Shown: one piece after another, positions 8,526 through 17,146 of the stretch
Layout of the letters: the number at the start of each line of letters is the position of its first letter
Numbering within the stretch: the stretch's first letter is position 1
Origin: Mycobacterium pinniadriaticum
Lineage (GTDB): Bacteria; Actinomycetota; Actinomycetes; Mycobacteriales; Mycobacteriaceae
DNA: 64,000 nt
NCBI RefSeq assembly: GCF_026242045.1
Contig: NZ_JAPJDO010000027.1
Location: forward strand, 1-64,000
Direction of reading: 5' to 3'
Notes under the pieces: generated by a model
What the model saw: the letters and a program-made list of their open reading frames with translations, nothing else
Databases searched by the model: none
Told to the model about the DNA's origin: nothing
Translations under genes and position numbers: made by a program

Positions 8526-9632
8526 ATGACCAACGGCCTCCTCGAATTCACGGTTGAGCGCAACGCGAATCCGGCGAGCGACGAGGTACGTGCACAGATT
8601 CTGGCCGACCCGGGCTTCGGGCGTTTTCATACCGACCACATGGTGTCGGTGCTGTACACCGACGAGCTGGGGTGGCATGACGCCGAGGTCGTGCCCTACG
8701 GCCCGATCGAGCTGGACCCGTCGGCGATCGTCCTGCACTACGCGCAGGAGATCTTCGAGGGGCTCAAGGCCTACCGGTGGGCCGACGGATCGATCGTGTC
8801 GTTCCGCCCGGAGGCCAACGCGGCCCGGCTGCGCACGTCGGCGCGCCGGCTGGCGATCCCGGAGCTGCCCGAGGAATTGTTCGTCGAATCGCTGCGCCAG
8901 CTGATCGCCGTCGACGGCCAGTGGGTGCCGCCCGCCGGCGGCGAGGAATCGCTGTACCTGCGGCCGTTCGTCATCGCCACCGAGCCCGGACTGGGGGTGC
9001 GTCCCGCCGCGGAATACCGCTATCTGGTGATCGGCTCGCCGGCGGGCGCCTACTTCAAGGGCGGCGTCAAACCGGTCAGTGTCTGGTTGTCCACCGAGTA
9101 CGTGCGGGCCAGCCCGGGCGGCACCGGAGCGGCGAAGTTCGGTGGCAACTATGCCGCCTCGCTGCTGGCGCAGGCCGAGGCCGCCGAGCACGGCTGCGAT
9201 CAGGTGGTGTGGCTCGACGCGGTCGAACGCCGCTACATCGAAGAGATGGGCGGGATGAACCTGTTCTTCGTCTTCGGCAGCGGCGGCTCGGCGCGGCTGG
9301 TCACTCCGGAACTGTCCGGTTCGCTGTTGCCCGGCATCACCCGTGATTCGTTGCTGCAACTGGCCAGCGATGCCGGGTTCGCCGTCGAGGAACGCAAGAT
9401 CGACGTCGAGGAGTGGCGCAAGGGCGCCGCCACCGGGGAGATCACCGAGGTGTTCGCGTGCGGCACGGCCGCCGTCATCACCCCGGTCTCGCACGTCAAG
9501 TTCGGCGACGGTGACTTCACCATCGCCGACGGCGAGCCCGGCGAGGTGACGATGGCGTTGCGCGACACGCTCACCGGGATCCAGCGCGGTACCTTCGCCG
9601 ACACGCATGGCTGGATGGCCCGGCTCAGCTAG
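8526..9632 (+). CDS. ilvE: Branched-chain amino acid aminotransferase
   Basis: 368 aa class IV PLP aminotransferase, which makes the final transfer to Ile, Leu and Val. The PLP lysine is K204 in AAKFGGNYAAS, the same number as in M. tuberculosis IlvE (Rv2210c); the cofactor-phosphate segment FACGTAAVITPV lies near 315-326. The start ATG 8526 is set by homology (MTNGLLEFTVERN) and by the leaderless -10 box; the frame stays open upstream into gcvT but has no better start. It is the last gene here before the accessory insert. Confidence 0.96.
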   Translation: MTNGLLEFTVERNANPASDEVRAQILADPGFGRFHTDHMVSVLYTDELGWHDAEVVPYGPIELDPSAIVLHYAQEIFEGLKAYRWADGSIVSFRPEANAARLRTSARRLAIPELPEELFVESLRQLIAVDGQWVPPAGGEESLYLRPFVIATEPGLGVRPAAEYRYLVIGSPAGAYFKGGVKPVSVWLSTEYVRASPGGTGAAKFGGNYAASLLAQAEAAEHGCDQVVWLDAVERRYIEEMGGMNLFFVFGSGGSARLVTPELSGSLLPGITRDSLLQLASDAGFAVEERKIDVEEWRKGAATGEITEVFACGTAAVITPVSHVKFGDGDFTIADGEPGEVTMALRDTLTGIQRGTFADTHGWMARLS

Positions 9633-9782
9633 CTTCGCCGGTTCCGCACGGGAGTAGTCAGTCCGTCACTGAGCGGCAGCCAATAATTTCTCTGATGTTT
9701 GCTGTGCACAATGTCCGGTTCGCGGCTAATCTGCCTGTCAAGTGATGTCTTAATTTTGCTCTGAAGGCACTTTGGAGGTGCT
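9633..9782 (+). promoter_or_regulatory. AT-rich leader before the large repeat protein
   Basis: 150 bases without a gene and noticeably richer in A and T than the neighbours. A possible -10 TAATCT sits at 9727-9732 without a clear -35. A good Shine-Dalgarno TTGGAGGTG ends at 9780, just before GTG 9783. This looks like a dedicated promoter for the secreted protein. Confidence 0.4.
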
Positions 9783-12700
9783 GTGGTGGCTGGTGCAAGG
9801 CGGAACACAAGGATCTCCCGGCGAAATCGCGGCAGGGCCGAGGGGCTTCCGGTGTTGCGATGGTTGCAGGTCGGCGCGGTCACCGCAGGGGTGGGCGCGG
9901 CGTTGGTCGCCGCACCGGCAATAGCCAGTGCTGACACCGCAGGCTCTTCCGCCGCTGGCCATTCTCGGAGTGCGGACTCCTCGGCGGGCTCGCACGGCAC
10001 AGCCCGGCGTTCTGCAACAGCCTCGTCCGGTCGGCACAACGCCTCGCCAAAGTCGACTGTGAGCGGTAGCCGGAAGCGAAGCGTGGCCCCGACTGCGGTC
10101 GGCCGCACCGGTATGACGGAGCCGATCACCGGGCAAGTGGTCTCGTCGGGACGGTCGACACCGCCGGCGGCTGCGGCCGCGTCCGGCACGTCCGCACGGC
10201 CCGCCACCTCGACGGTGCCCACCGCCGTCCGGTCCTACCCGGCGCCGGCGACGCTGCACGCGATGGTCACCGAGGCGCTGACCTGGGCCGGGCTGACGAC
10301 GCCGGCACCGCGATTCCCGATTCCCGATACCCCGATCGCGGATCAGATCGCCGGATTGTGGGTCGGCGTTCGACGGTTGCAGTACACGCTGTTCAACTCC
10401 TATCCGAGCCTGCACCCCAGCGAGCCCGTCGAAGACCCCGACACCGGTGTCATCACCGGCAATCTCGGGGGCACCGATGCTGACGGAGATCCGCTGACGT
10501 ACACGGTGACCAACGCCACCCACGGCAGTGTCGCCATCAGCACCGACGGCTCATACGTCTACACCCCCGAGCCGGGCTTCGCCCACACCGGCGGCACCGA
10601 CAGCTTCAGCGTCAGTGACACCACCGGCACCCCGTGGCACGTATACGGGTTGGCCGGCATCGTCCGCCTCCTCGCCGACCACCTCGCGTTGCTTGGTCTG
10701 CCCACCCGGGACCCGGCCACTGCCACGGTGAATCTCACCGTGGCCCCGGTCAACCACGCCCCGACCCTGACCATCGAGGTCGGGGAACCCGATCCCACGA
10801 CCGGGGCGGTCCTCATCACTGCGCACACCGCGGACGCCGACGGCGATCCGGTCACTGTCGCGGTGTCGGGCGGCGCCAGCTCTGAAACCGACGCCAACAT
10901 GGCCGGCGCCGCGGCGGTTGCCCTGCTTGCCGCGGCTACAACCGGTACCACGGCCAGTGGCAGCGTGGTGGACAACGGCGATGGCACGCTCACCTACACG
11001 CCGACCGGCTCGGCCCGCGTTGACGCCGCGGGCACTCCCGGCGTGGACACCGATCTACTGACCGTCACCGCCTCCGACGGCCAGGGCGGCACCACCTCGA
11101 CCCAGGTGGCCGTTCCGATCGATCCCATCGGAGCGACCCTGCTCGGTACCGTGGCGTTGTCCGGCGGCGACGTGACGTACGGCCCGGGCGGCACCGTCTA
11201 CCAGACCAGCACGACGGCCGAGGGCACCACCCGGGTGGTGGTGATCACCGCGGCTGATCCCACCAACCCGACCACCCTCGCTCTGCCCGGCACCCCGTAT
11301 GCCGGTCTTGTCATCGGCCCTGACGGCACCGCTTATCAAACGACCTCGGCAACGATCGACGGCCAGCTCTCCACCTACGTCACCCAGATCAGCGGCACCA
11401 CCGCGACGACTACCCCCGCTTTCGCGGGCGGCCCCACCGGCGCGCCGGTGCTGGGATCCGATGGCGTCGCCTACCAGACCACGGCGATGACGTTTGATGG
11501 TCAGACCTCGACCAGCGTGATCGTGGTTCTCCCGCCTGATCCTGCGAATATCTTCTCGTCGGGAGTGCCCAACTCAACAGCGTCGGGCGCCAGCGGCAGT
11601 CCCGTCGGCGGCGTGGTGTTCGGCCCCGACGGTACCGCCTACCAGCAGCTGGCCGTCACCTCAGCCAGTGGTGAACCCGCGACCGCGTTCTTGCTGATCA
11701 AGATGTACAACGACGGTTCTGGTTCCTCCTACTCGTATCTGGATTCCGTCACCGCCACATTCACGCTGCCGGGAGTCATGCCGGCCGACGCCGTTCTGTT
11801 GTTCGGCCCCGATGGCACCGCGTACGCCTATACCGACACCAGCCTGACCCTCATCACGCCGGGCAACACCTCGAGCGACTTCCCCACCTCGAACACGCCG
11901 GTGACCACCGGTGTGTTCGTCGGAGGAGCGTATTTCGCGCCCGACGGAACGGCCTACCAGCCTTACCGGACCACGGATGGCACCGACCAGGTGCTGGTGA
12001 TCGACCCCGCCCATCCGGCCAACGTTGTGCCAGTCGACGTGCCCGGGTACGGCTTCCTGGTCGTCGGCCCGGACGGGACCGCCTACCACACCGCGGACAC
12101 TGGCACGACCGTCACCGTGATCGACCCGTCCGACCCGGCCCACCCCACCACCTTGGCCCTCGCCGGCCCTGCCGGAGGCGGGGTGATTATCGGCTCGGAC
12201 GGCACCGCTTACCAACCGGCCACCTTCGAGAATCCCGACGGCAGTACCAATACCCAGGTGCTGGTGATCGACCCGTCCGATCCGGCCAATGCGACCAGCG
12301 TGATCCACTACGGCACCAGCGTCGACCTGGCGGTCGGCCCTGACGGGCGCGCCTACCAAGTGACCGTGATCGTCCCCTCGAACAACTTCGACGCCGAGCG
12401 CAACAAATTTATCGTCAACGACGAGCTGTATCCGGGGCTGGTCGACGGCAGCGGGATTCTCGGAGAGGTCTACTCCGTCGCCATAGCGGGGACGCCGAAC
12501 TTCGGATCGGGCCCAATTCCGCTCGCGGCGGGGGACTATGTCTACTACAACGGCTCGACGTGGGAGAAGTTGGATATAACGGGACAGGCCGGCGACCCGA
12601 TCAGCCAGGTGGTGGTGATCGACCCCGCCAACCCGGCCCTGCTGAACTTGGCCAGCAATCTGGGGAATTCGGTGGTGTTCACCCATGGAATCCTCTACCT

Positions 12701-13436
12701 GCAAGGCGGTAACCAGGTAGTGGTGGCCCAACCCGTTGGCACGATCAGCGCGACCACGCTGGACATTGCTGGCTATGCGTGGCCTTTGGTGGTCGGCTCG
12801 GACGGCGTTGGCTATCAAACCAGTGGCGGTGCAGACAGCAGCAACGTGATGCTGATCAACCCCGCCGACCCGGCCAACGTGACCACCTTGACCGTCGCCG
12901 GCCCGGCCAACGATGGGGTGGTGATCGGTCCGGACGGCACCGTCTATCAGCGCACCGACGGGTTGGTCAACGGCAGCCCGGGTTCGCATGTACTGGTGTT
13001 CAACCCGACGGACCTCGCCACCGCCACCATCGTGGACGTGCCGGGCGATCCGGCGAACTCTGGTCTGGTGTTCGGCCCCGACGGCACCGCCTACCTTGCG
13101 ACCACCACAAATCTCTTGGTGATCGATCCCACCGACCAGGCGAGTGCGAGCAGCGTCGCGTTCACCGGCACGCCCGTCGGCGGATTGGTGTTCGACTCCG
13201 ACGGCACCGCGTACCAGACCGGCACAGACGGTGACACCACCTACGTCACGGTGATCGACCCGTCCGATGCGGCCAACCCGACAACCGTGCAATTGGCCGG
13301 TGTGGCCGAGGGTTCGGTCGTGCTGGGTTCCGGTGGTGTCGTCTTCCAGCTGGTGAACACCGGGTCGTCCACCAGTCCGATCTACACGCTGAGCACCCTC
13401 AAAGTGGCGTCATCGGCGGCCACCATCGCTACCTAG
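9783..13436 (+). CDS. Large secreted protein: cadherin/Ig-like domains plus 14-15 propeller-like repeats
   Basis: 1217 aa. A basic N-terminus (RISRRNRGR) and hydrophobic stretch ending APAIASADT (about 41-49) form a signal peptide. A Ser/Thr/Ala-rich linker runs to about residue 215. One Ig/cadherin-like (VCBS-type) module follows, with GGTDADGDPLTYTV and GSYVYTPEPGF, then a second with TADADGDPVTVAV, DNGDGTLTYTP and TASDGQGG (about 330-455). Residues 465-1190 hold fourteen copies of a G-x-D-G-T-A-Y-Q motif, each followed by a VLVIDPADPAN-like strand, about every 50 residues, plus one degenerate copy near 960. This resembles blades of NHL/SMP-30-type beta-propellers. There is no LPXTG-like anchor. 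It sits where M. tuberculosis has Rv2209, so it is probably an accessory gene. Function unknown; ligand binding or adhesion is a guess. Confidence 0.85.
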   Translation: MVAGARRNTRISRRNRGRAEGLPVLRWLQVGAVTAGVGAALVAAPAIASADTAGSSAAGHSRSADSSAGSHGTARRSATASSGRHNASPKSTVSGSRKRSVAPTAVGRTGMTEPITGQVVSSGRSTPPAAAAASGTSARPATSTVPTAVRSYPAPATLHAMVTEALTWAGLTTPAPRFPIPDTPIADQIAGLWVGVRRLQYTLFNSYPSLHPSEPVEDPDTGVITGNLGGTDADGDPLTYTVTNATHGSVAISTDGSYVYTPEPGFAHTGGTDSFSVSDTTGTPWHVYGLAGIVRLLADHLALLGLPTRDPATATVNLTVAPVNHAPTLTIEVGEPDPTTGAVLITAHTADADGDPVTVAVSGGASSETDANMAGAAAVALLAAATTGTTASGSVVDNGDGTLTYTPTGSARVDAAGTPGVDTDLLTVTASDGQGGTTSTQVAVPIDPIGATLLGTVALSGGDVTYGPGGTVYQTSTTAEGTTRVVVITAADPTNPTTLALPGTPYAGLVIGPDGTAYQTTSATIDGQLSTYVTQISGTTATTTPAFAGGPTGAPVLGSDGVAYQTTAMTFDGQTSTSVIVVLPPDPANIFSSGVPNSTASGASGSPVGGVVFGPDGTAYQQLAVTSASGEPATAFLLIKMYNDGSGSSYSYLDSVTATFTLPGVMPADAVLLFGPDGTAYAYTDTSLTLITPGNTSSDFPTSNTPVTTGVFVGGAYFAPDGTAYQPYRTTDGTDQVLVIDPAHPANVVPVDVPGYGFLVVGPDGTAYHTADTGTTVTVIDPSDPAHPTTLALAGPAGGGVIIGSDGTAYQPATFENPDGSTNTQVLVIDPSDPANATSVIHYGTSVDLAVGPDGRAYQVTVIVPSNNFDAERNKFIVNDELYPGLVDGSGILGEVYSVAIAGTPNFGSGPIPLAAGDYVYYNGSTWEKLDITGQAGDPISQVVVIDPANPALLNLASNLGNSVVFTHGILYLQGGNQVVVAQPVGTISATTLDIAGYAWPLVVGSDGVGYQTSGGADSSNVMLINPADPANVTTLTVAGPANDGVVIGPDGTVYQRTDGLVNGSPGSHVLVFNPTDLATATIVDVPGDPANSGLVFGPDGTAYLATTTNLLVIDPTDQASASSVAFTGTPVGGLVFDSDGTAYQTGTDGDTTYVTVIDPSDAANPTTVQLAGVAEGSVVLGSGGVVFQLVNTGSSTSPIYTLSTLKVASSAATIAT
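11180..13350 (+). repeat. Intragenic repeat coding for 14 G-x-D-G-T-A-Y-Q blades
   Basis: Motif codons begin near 11180, 11314, 11452, 11620, 11803, 11935, 12064, 12190, 12334, 12793, 12925, 13072, 13192 and 13324. Spacing is mostly 120-180 bases. The long 12334-12793 step holds an atypical insertion (FIVNDELYPG, YYNGSTWEKLDI) and one degenerate blade, FTHGILYLQ near 12678. Units are diverged, so this is an old protein repeat rather than a recent DNA duplication. Confidence 0.8.
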
Positions 13437-15253
13437 CCACGGTGTGAGGCCCGATAACGCTCCTCGGCTTCCTCGAGCTGTTCCTCGGTGACGACGACGT
13501 CCGGACCGAGCGGATCGACCGGATCGTTGATGGTCAGGGCGCCGGTCTGTTCGTGCACCTCACAGGTGTCGATCGGAATCGCACGCACCGCGACCAACCC
13601 GGCCAAGGTCGCCGACACGTCCTGCCGGCGCTGGCCGTCGGCGGTCAGCTCACTGGCCAGCTGGTCGGGCGCCGACACGTGCAGCAACCGCGGGGTGGTC
13701 GCCAGGTCGTAGCGGAACGCGCGGATCATCGCTACGCACGCCGCCACCATCACCAGCGAGAACGGCAGCGCGGTGGCGATCGACGCGGTCTGCAGCGCGG
13801 TCAGCGAACCGGCGCCCCCGACCAGCAGCAGCACGGCGGCGGCGAGACCTTCGAGCGTGGCCCAATACACCCGGGTCGGCTTCGGCGGATCCAGGTCTCC
13901 GCCCGAGGACAGGATGTCGATGACCAGCGACCCCGAATCGGAGGACGTGACGAAGAAGAACACGATCACCGCCACCGCGACCAGACTGGTGAGTACGCCC
14001 AGCGGCAGGCCGTCCAGGAGGCGGAACAACGAGGTGTTGGTATCCACCGCGCCGTCAACGAGCATGTCGCCGTGGTTGCGTTGACGCAAGATTCCCGATT
14101 CACCGAAAATCGTGAACCACAGCGAGCCGATCACCGTGGGGACCAGCAGGACCGCGGCGACGAACTCCCGGATGGTGCGGCCCCGCGAGATCCGCGCGAT
14201 GAACATGCCGACGAAGGGAGCCCAGCTGATCCACCAGCCCCAGTAGAAGACAGTCCAGTTGGACAACCACTCGCCGTTGGTGAAAGGCCCTGTGCGCAAA
14301 GCCAACTGCGGCAGCGACTGCACGTAGATGCCCAAGTTCTGCACCCAGGCCTGCAGGAGGAACAGCGTCGGGCCGAGCAGCAGGACGAACCCGGCCAAGG
14401 CCCCGGCAAGCGCCATGTTGATGTTGGACAACCATTTCAGGCCCTTGCTGACCCCGCTCACCACCGATGCCGTGGCGATGGCGGTGATCGCGGCGATCAT
14501 GGCCACGATCCACCAGTTGTTCACCGTGATCCAGCCCAGATACTGCAGCCCGGCGGCAATCTGGGTGATTCCGAATCCCAGTGACGTCGCCACGCCGAAC
14601 AGGGTGCCGACGACGGCGATCACATCGACGGCGTGCCCGATCACTCCTTCGACGCGCCGCCGTCCGATCAACGGCTCCAACAGCCAGCGCACCGAAAGCG
14701 GACGCCCGCGCCGATAGGTCATGTACGCCATGCCCAGTCCGACGACGACGTAGATCGCCCAGGCGTGCAGACCCCAGTGGAAGAGCGTGAGCGCCATCGC
14801 CTGGTTGGCGGCCCCGGCGGTGGAGCCCTCCACACCCAGTGACGGTGGTGGGTTGACGTAGTGGGTGAGCGGTTCAGCCACCCCGTAGAACACCAGCCCG
14901 ATGCCCATTCCGGCGCTGAACAGCATGGCCAGCCAGGCCCAGAAGCTGAACTCCGGCTTTTCGATATCGCGGCCGAGCCGAATCGTCCCGACCCGGGACA
15001 GCCCGCAATACAGCGCGAACAGGACAAAGCCGGTGGTGACCAGGATGTACCACCAGCCGACAGTGCCGGTGATTGCGTTGTTGAGCCGGCTGAACGCGTT
15101 CTTGGCCGTGGCCGCGTAGACGACGGCGAAGACGATCAGTCCGATGATCACCACCGAAGCCGGGATGAACACCGGCAGGTGCATGCTGCGCAACGCGGAT
15201 TTCAGCGGGCCCGGGCTTTCCGCTTCGGTGTCCCCGGGCATGGGCGAACTCAC
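13433..15253 (-). CDS. BCCT-family betaine/carnitine/choline transporter
   Basis: 606 aa with about 12 membrane segments. The BCCT signature is clear: FSAGMGIGLVFYGVAEPLTH (about 112-131), followed by the LFHWGLHAWAIYVVVGLGMA block and the FYWGWWISWAPFVGMFIARI segment, which carries the substrate-binding aromatic residues. These are Na+- or H+-coupled importers of compatible solutes. A cytoplasmic C-terminal tail of about 100 residues is acidic (EEQLEEAEERYRASHRG) and could sense osmotic state as in BetP, but this is inference. GTG 15253 has GGAGG upstream. The stop interlocks with that of the large secreted protein in CTAG. It appears added relative to M. tuberculosis at this locus. Confidence 0.92.
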   Translation of the reverse strand: MSSPMPGDTEAESPGPLKSALRSMHLPVFIPASVVIIGLIVFAVVYAATAKNAFSRLNNAITGTVGWWYILVTTGFVLFALYCGLSRVGTIRLGRDIEKPEFSFWAWLAMLFSAGMGIGLVFYGVAEPLTHYVNPPPSLGVEGSTAGAANQAMALTLFHWGLHAWAIYVVVGLGMAYMTYRRGRPLSVRWLLEPLIGRRRVEGVIGHAVDVIAVVGTLFGVATSLGFGITQIAAGLQYLGWITVNNWWIVAMIAAITAIATASVVSGVSKGLKWLSNINMALAGALAGFVLLLGPTLFLLQAWVQNLGIYVQSLPQLALRTGPFTNGEWLSNWTVFYWGWWISWAPFVGMFIARISRGRTIREFVAAVLLVPTVIGSLWFTIFGESGILRQRNHGDMLVDGAVDTNTSLFRLLDGLPLGVLTSLVAVAVIVFFFVTSSDSGSLVIDILSSGGDLDPPKPTRVYWATLEGLAAAVLLLVGGAGSLTALQTASIATALPFSLVMVAACVAMIRAFRYDLATTPRLLHVSAPDQLASELTADGQRRQDVSATLAGLVAVRAIPIDTCEVHEQTGALTINDPVDPLGPDVVVTEEQLEEAEERYRASHRG

Positions 15254-15331
15254 ATTGCCTCCTGGTGGTTGTCGTCGTTTCGTGCGCCAGCAGATCTGGT
15301 CGGGTGGAGGGTCGTGTGCTAGTGACCCTAC

Positions 15332-15354
15332 CGCGGCGCTAAATGAGCGCCGCG
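15332..15354. terminator. Hairpin at the cobS stop codon
   Basis: A 9-bp perfect inverted repeat (CGCGGCGCT and AGCGCCGCG) flanks a 5-base loop AAATG and covers the cobS stop. There is no T-tract, so it is only a possible terminator or 3' stabilising stem at the end of the cobU-cobT-cobS operon. Confidence 0.4.
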
Positions 15355-16094
15355 AGCAGAACTGCGGTCACCGTCGTCGTCAGCTCGACGACCGCACCCA
15401 AGACGTCGCCGGTGATCCCGCCGAACCTGCGCACGCAGTGCGCGACGAGCACCGCGGACGATGCAAGCCCGGCCAGCACCGCAACCGGGCCCGGCCACAT
15501 CGCCGGCGATATCGGCAGCGCCGCGGCCAGAACGACCACTATCCAGCCGGCCACCACCGGTCGCGGCTGCGTACCGGCCACGAGGCCGCCAAGAGTGCTG
15601 CCCTGGGCCGCCGGAACTCCGGTTCGGCACGCCAGGACCACCGCGACTCGCGCCCCCGCCACCGCGACGGCCACCGCCAGCGCCCCTCGCCAGCCGCCCG
15701 GACTGGCCAGCAGGGTGGTGAAGGCGAACGCGGAGAGGCCGATCACCATGACCACCGCCGCCACGCCGAGCGGACCCGCCGTCCCGTCGCGCATCACCCG
15801 AAGCGCCCGCTCCGAGGGCCCGTAACAGCCGAGCCCGTCCACGGTGTCGGACAGCCCATCGATGTGCAAACCCCGAGTCGCCAGCAGCAGCACGGCCACC
15901 CCCAGCAAGCCGGCCAGCGCGTTGCCGGCGCCGAGCACCGCTGTCGCTCCGAAGGTCACCCCGGCCGCCAGGGCACCCAACACCGCGCCCACGACGGGCA
16001 ACGCGGTCAGTACGCCACGCCCCGGAACCGCGGCACCGGCGGGCGACGGAGCCACCGTGGCGAACGCGAAAGCTCCTGCCAGCGAATGGAACAC
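15339..16094 (-). CDS. cobS: Adenosylcobinamide-GDP ribazoletransferase (cobalamin synthase)
   Basis: 251 aa polytopic membrane enzyme that joins adenosylcobinamide-GDP to alpha-ribazole, the last step of the lower-ligand pathway. The family's Mg-binding motif is present as HIDGLSDTVDGLGC (about 77-90), followed by RDGTAGPLG. It starts at GTG 16094, 2 bases after the cobT stop. The order cobU-cobT-cobS places three late cobalamin enzymes in one operon. Length and motifs are complete. Confidence 0.93.
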   Translation of the reverse strand: MFHSLAGAFAFATVAPSPAGAAVPGRGVLTALPVVGAVLGALAAGVTFGATAVLGAGNALAGLLGVAVLLLATRGLHIDGLSDTVDGLGCYGPSERALRVMRDGTAGPLGVAAVVMVIGLSAFAFTTLLASPGGWRGALAVAVAVAGARVAVVLACRTGVPAAQGSTLGGLVAGTQPRPVVAGWIVVVLAAALPISPAMWPGPVAVLAGLASSAVLVAHCVRRFGGITGDVLGAVVELTTTVTAVLLAALI

Positions 16095-16096
16095 GA

Positions 16097-17146
16097 TCAG
16101 TCCGATGCGCGCTCGGAGACGCCGGCCCCCTCGAAGGTGGCCATCGATGTCAGCGTCGCGACGGCTGCCCGCAGCACCGGCAGCGCCACTGCGGCACCGG
16201 TGCCCTCACCCAGACGCAGGCCCAGGTCCAGGATCGGCTCCAAGTCAAGGTGGGCCAGGGCCAGCGTGTGCGCGGGCTCGGTCGATCGGTGTCCGGCCTG
16301 CCACCAGGCGCGTGCCCCCGGTGCCAGCCGGTCGGCGACCAGCGCCGCCGCCGTCACGACAACGCCGTCGAGCAGCAGGGGAGTGCGCCGCACCGCGGCC
16401 TGTGCACAGAAACCGGCCATCGCGGCCAGGTCCGCGCCTCCGCAGGTGCGCAACAGGCCCACCGGGTCCGGACGGAACTGCCGGGCCCGGAACATCGCAT
16501 CGCGCACTGCCGCCGTCTTGCGCACCCACGCGGCGTCGTCGATACCCGTGCCGCGACCGACCACAGCCACCGGTTCGGTGTCGGTCAGAGTGGCGACCAA
16601 TGCGGTTGCCGGTGTGGTGTTCCCGATGCCCATGTCGCCGGCGATCAACAGATCGGCGCCGGCATCCACCTCGTCGTCGGCGAGCCGGCGACCGGCTTCC
16701 AGCGCGGCGACAACTTCCTGCTCGCTCAGCGCGTCTTCGACCGCGATGTTGCCGCTGGACCGCCGCACCTTGTGCGCGCCGATGGCTTCGGTCAGCGGCT
16801 GCTGGCAGTCCACGGCCATGTCGACGACTCGCACCGATGCGCCGGCGACCCCGGCCAGCACGTTGATCGCGGCCCCGCCGGCATCGATATTCGCCACCAT
16901 CTGCGCGGTGACCTCCGGCGGGTACGCCGACACCCCGGCGCGGGCAACCCCGTGGTCACCGGCGAACACCACCACCTTGGCGTGTTCGAATTGCCTTGGT
17001 GGACAAAATCCTTGGCAGCCGGCCACCCACACCGAGAGATCCTCGAGTCGGCCCAGGGCGCCGGTCGGCTTGGTGAGAATGTCCTGCCGGCGCCGTGCCG
17101 CTGCGGCCGCACGGGAATCCGGCGGTGTGATCGCGGGAAAGTCCAT
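16097..17146 (-). CDS. cobT: Nicotinate-nucleotide--dimethylbenzimidazole phosphoribosyltransferase
   Basis: 349 aa. It makes alpha-ribazole phosphate from nicotinate mononucleotide and dimethylbenzimidazole. Conserved segments are KPTGALGRLEDL near the N-terminus, VFAGDHGVARAGVSAYP, LIAGDMGIGNTTPATAL and LRLGEGTGAAVAL. ATG 17146 is chosen because it matches the family start (MDFPAITPPD) and shares a TGATG with the cobU stop; the frame stays open upstream but only by reading through cobU. It is coupled to cobU before it and to cobS after it. Confidence 0.95.
   Translation of the reverse strand: MDFPAITPPDSRAAAAARRRQDILTKPTGALGRLEDLSVWVAGCQGFCPPRQFEHAKVVVFAGDHGVARAGVSAYPPEVTAQMVANIDAGGAAINVLAGVAGASVRVVDMAVDCQQPLTEAIGAHKVRRSSGNIAVEDALSEQEVVAALEAGRRLADDEVDAGADLLIAGDMGIGNTTPATALVATLTDTEPVAVVGRGTGIDDAAWVRKTAAVRDAMFRARQFRPDPVGLLRTCGGADLAAMAGFCAQAAVRRTPLLLDGVVVTAAALVADRLAPGARAWWQAGHRSTEPAHTLALAHLDLEPILDLGLRLGEGTGAAVALPVLRAAVATLTSMATFEGAGVSERASD

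Noticed and set aside
9633..9782. tRNA or attachment site next to the accessory insert
   Set aside because: No cloverleaf, no CCA-end pattern and no direct repeat bracketing 9.6-15.3 kb was found by eye.
11661..13292. 543-codon minus-strand frame inside the repeat protein gene
   Set aside because: Mirror of the repeated plus-strand codons; composition is Val/Gly/Arg/His-rich and there is no start signal.
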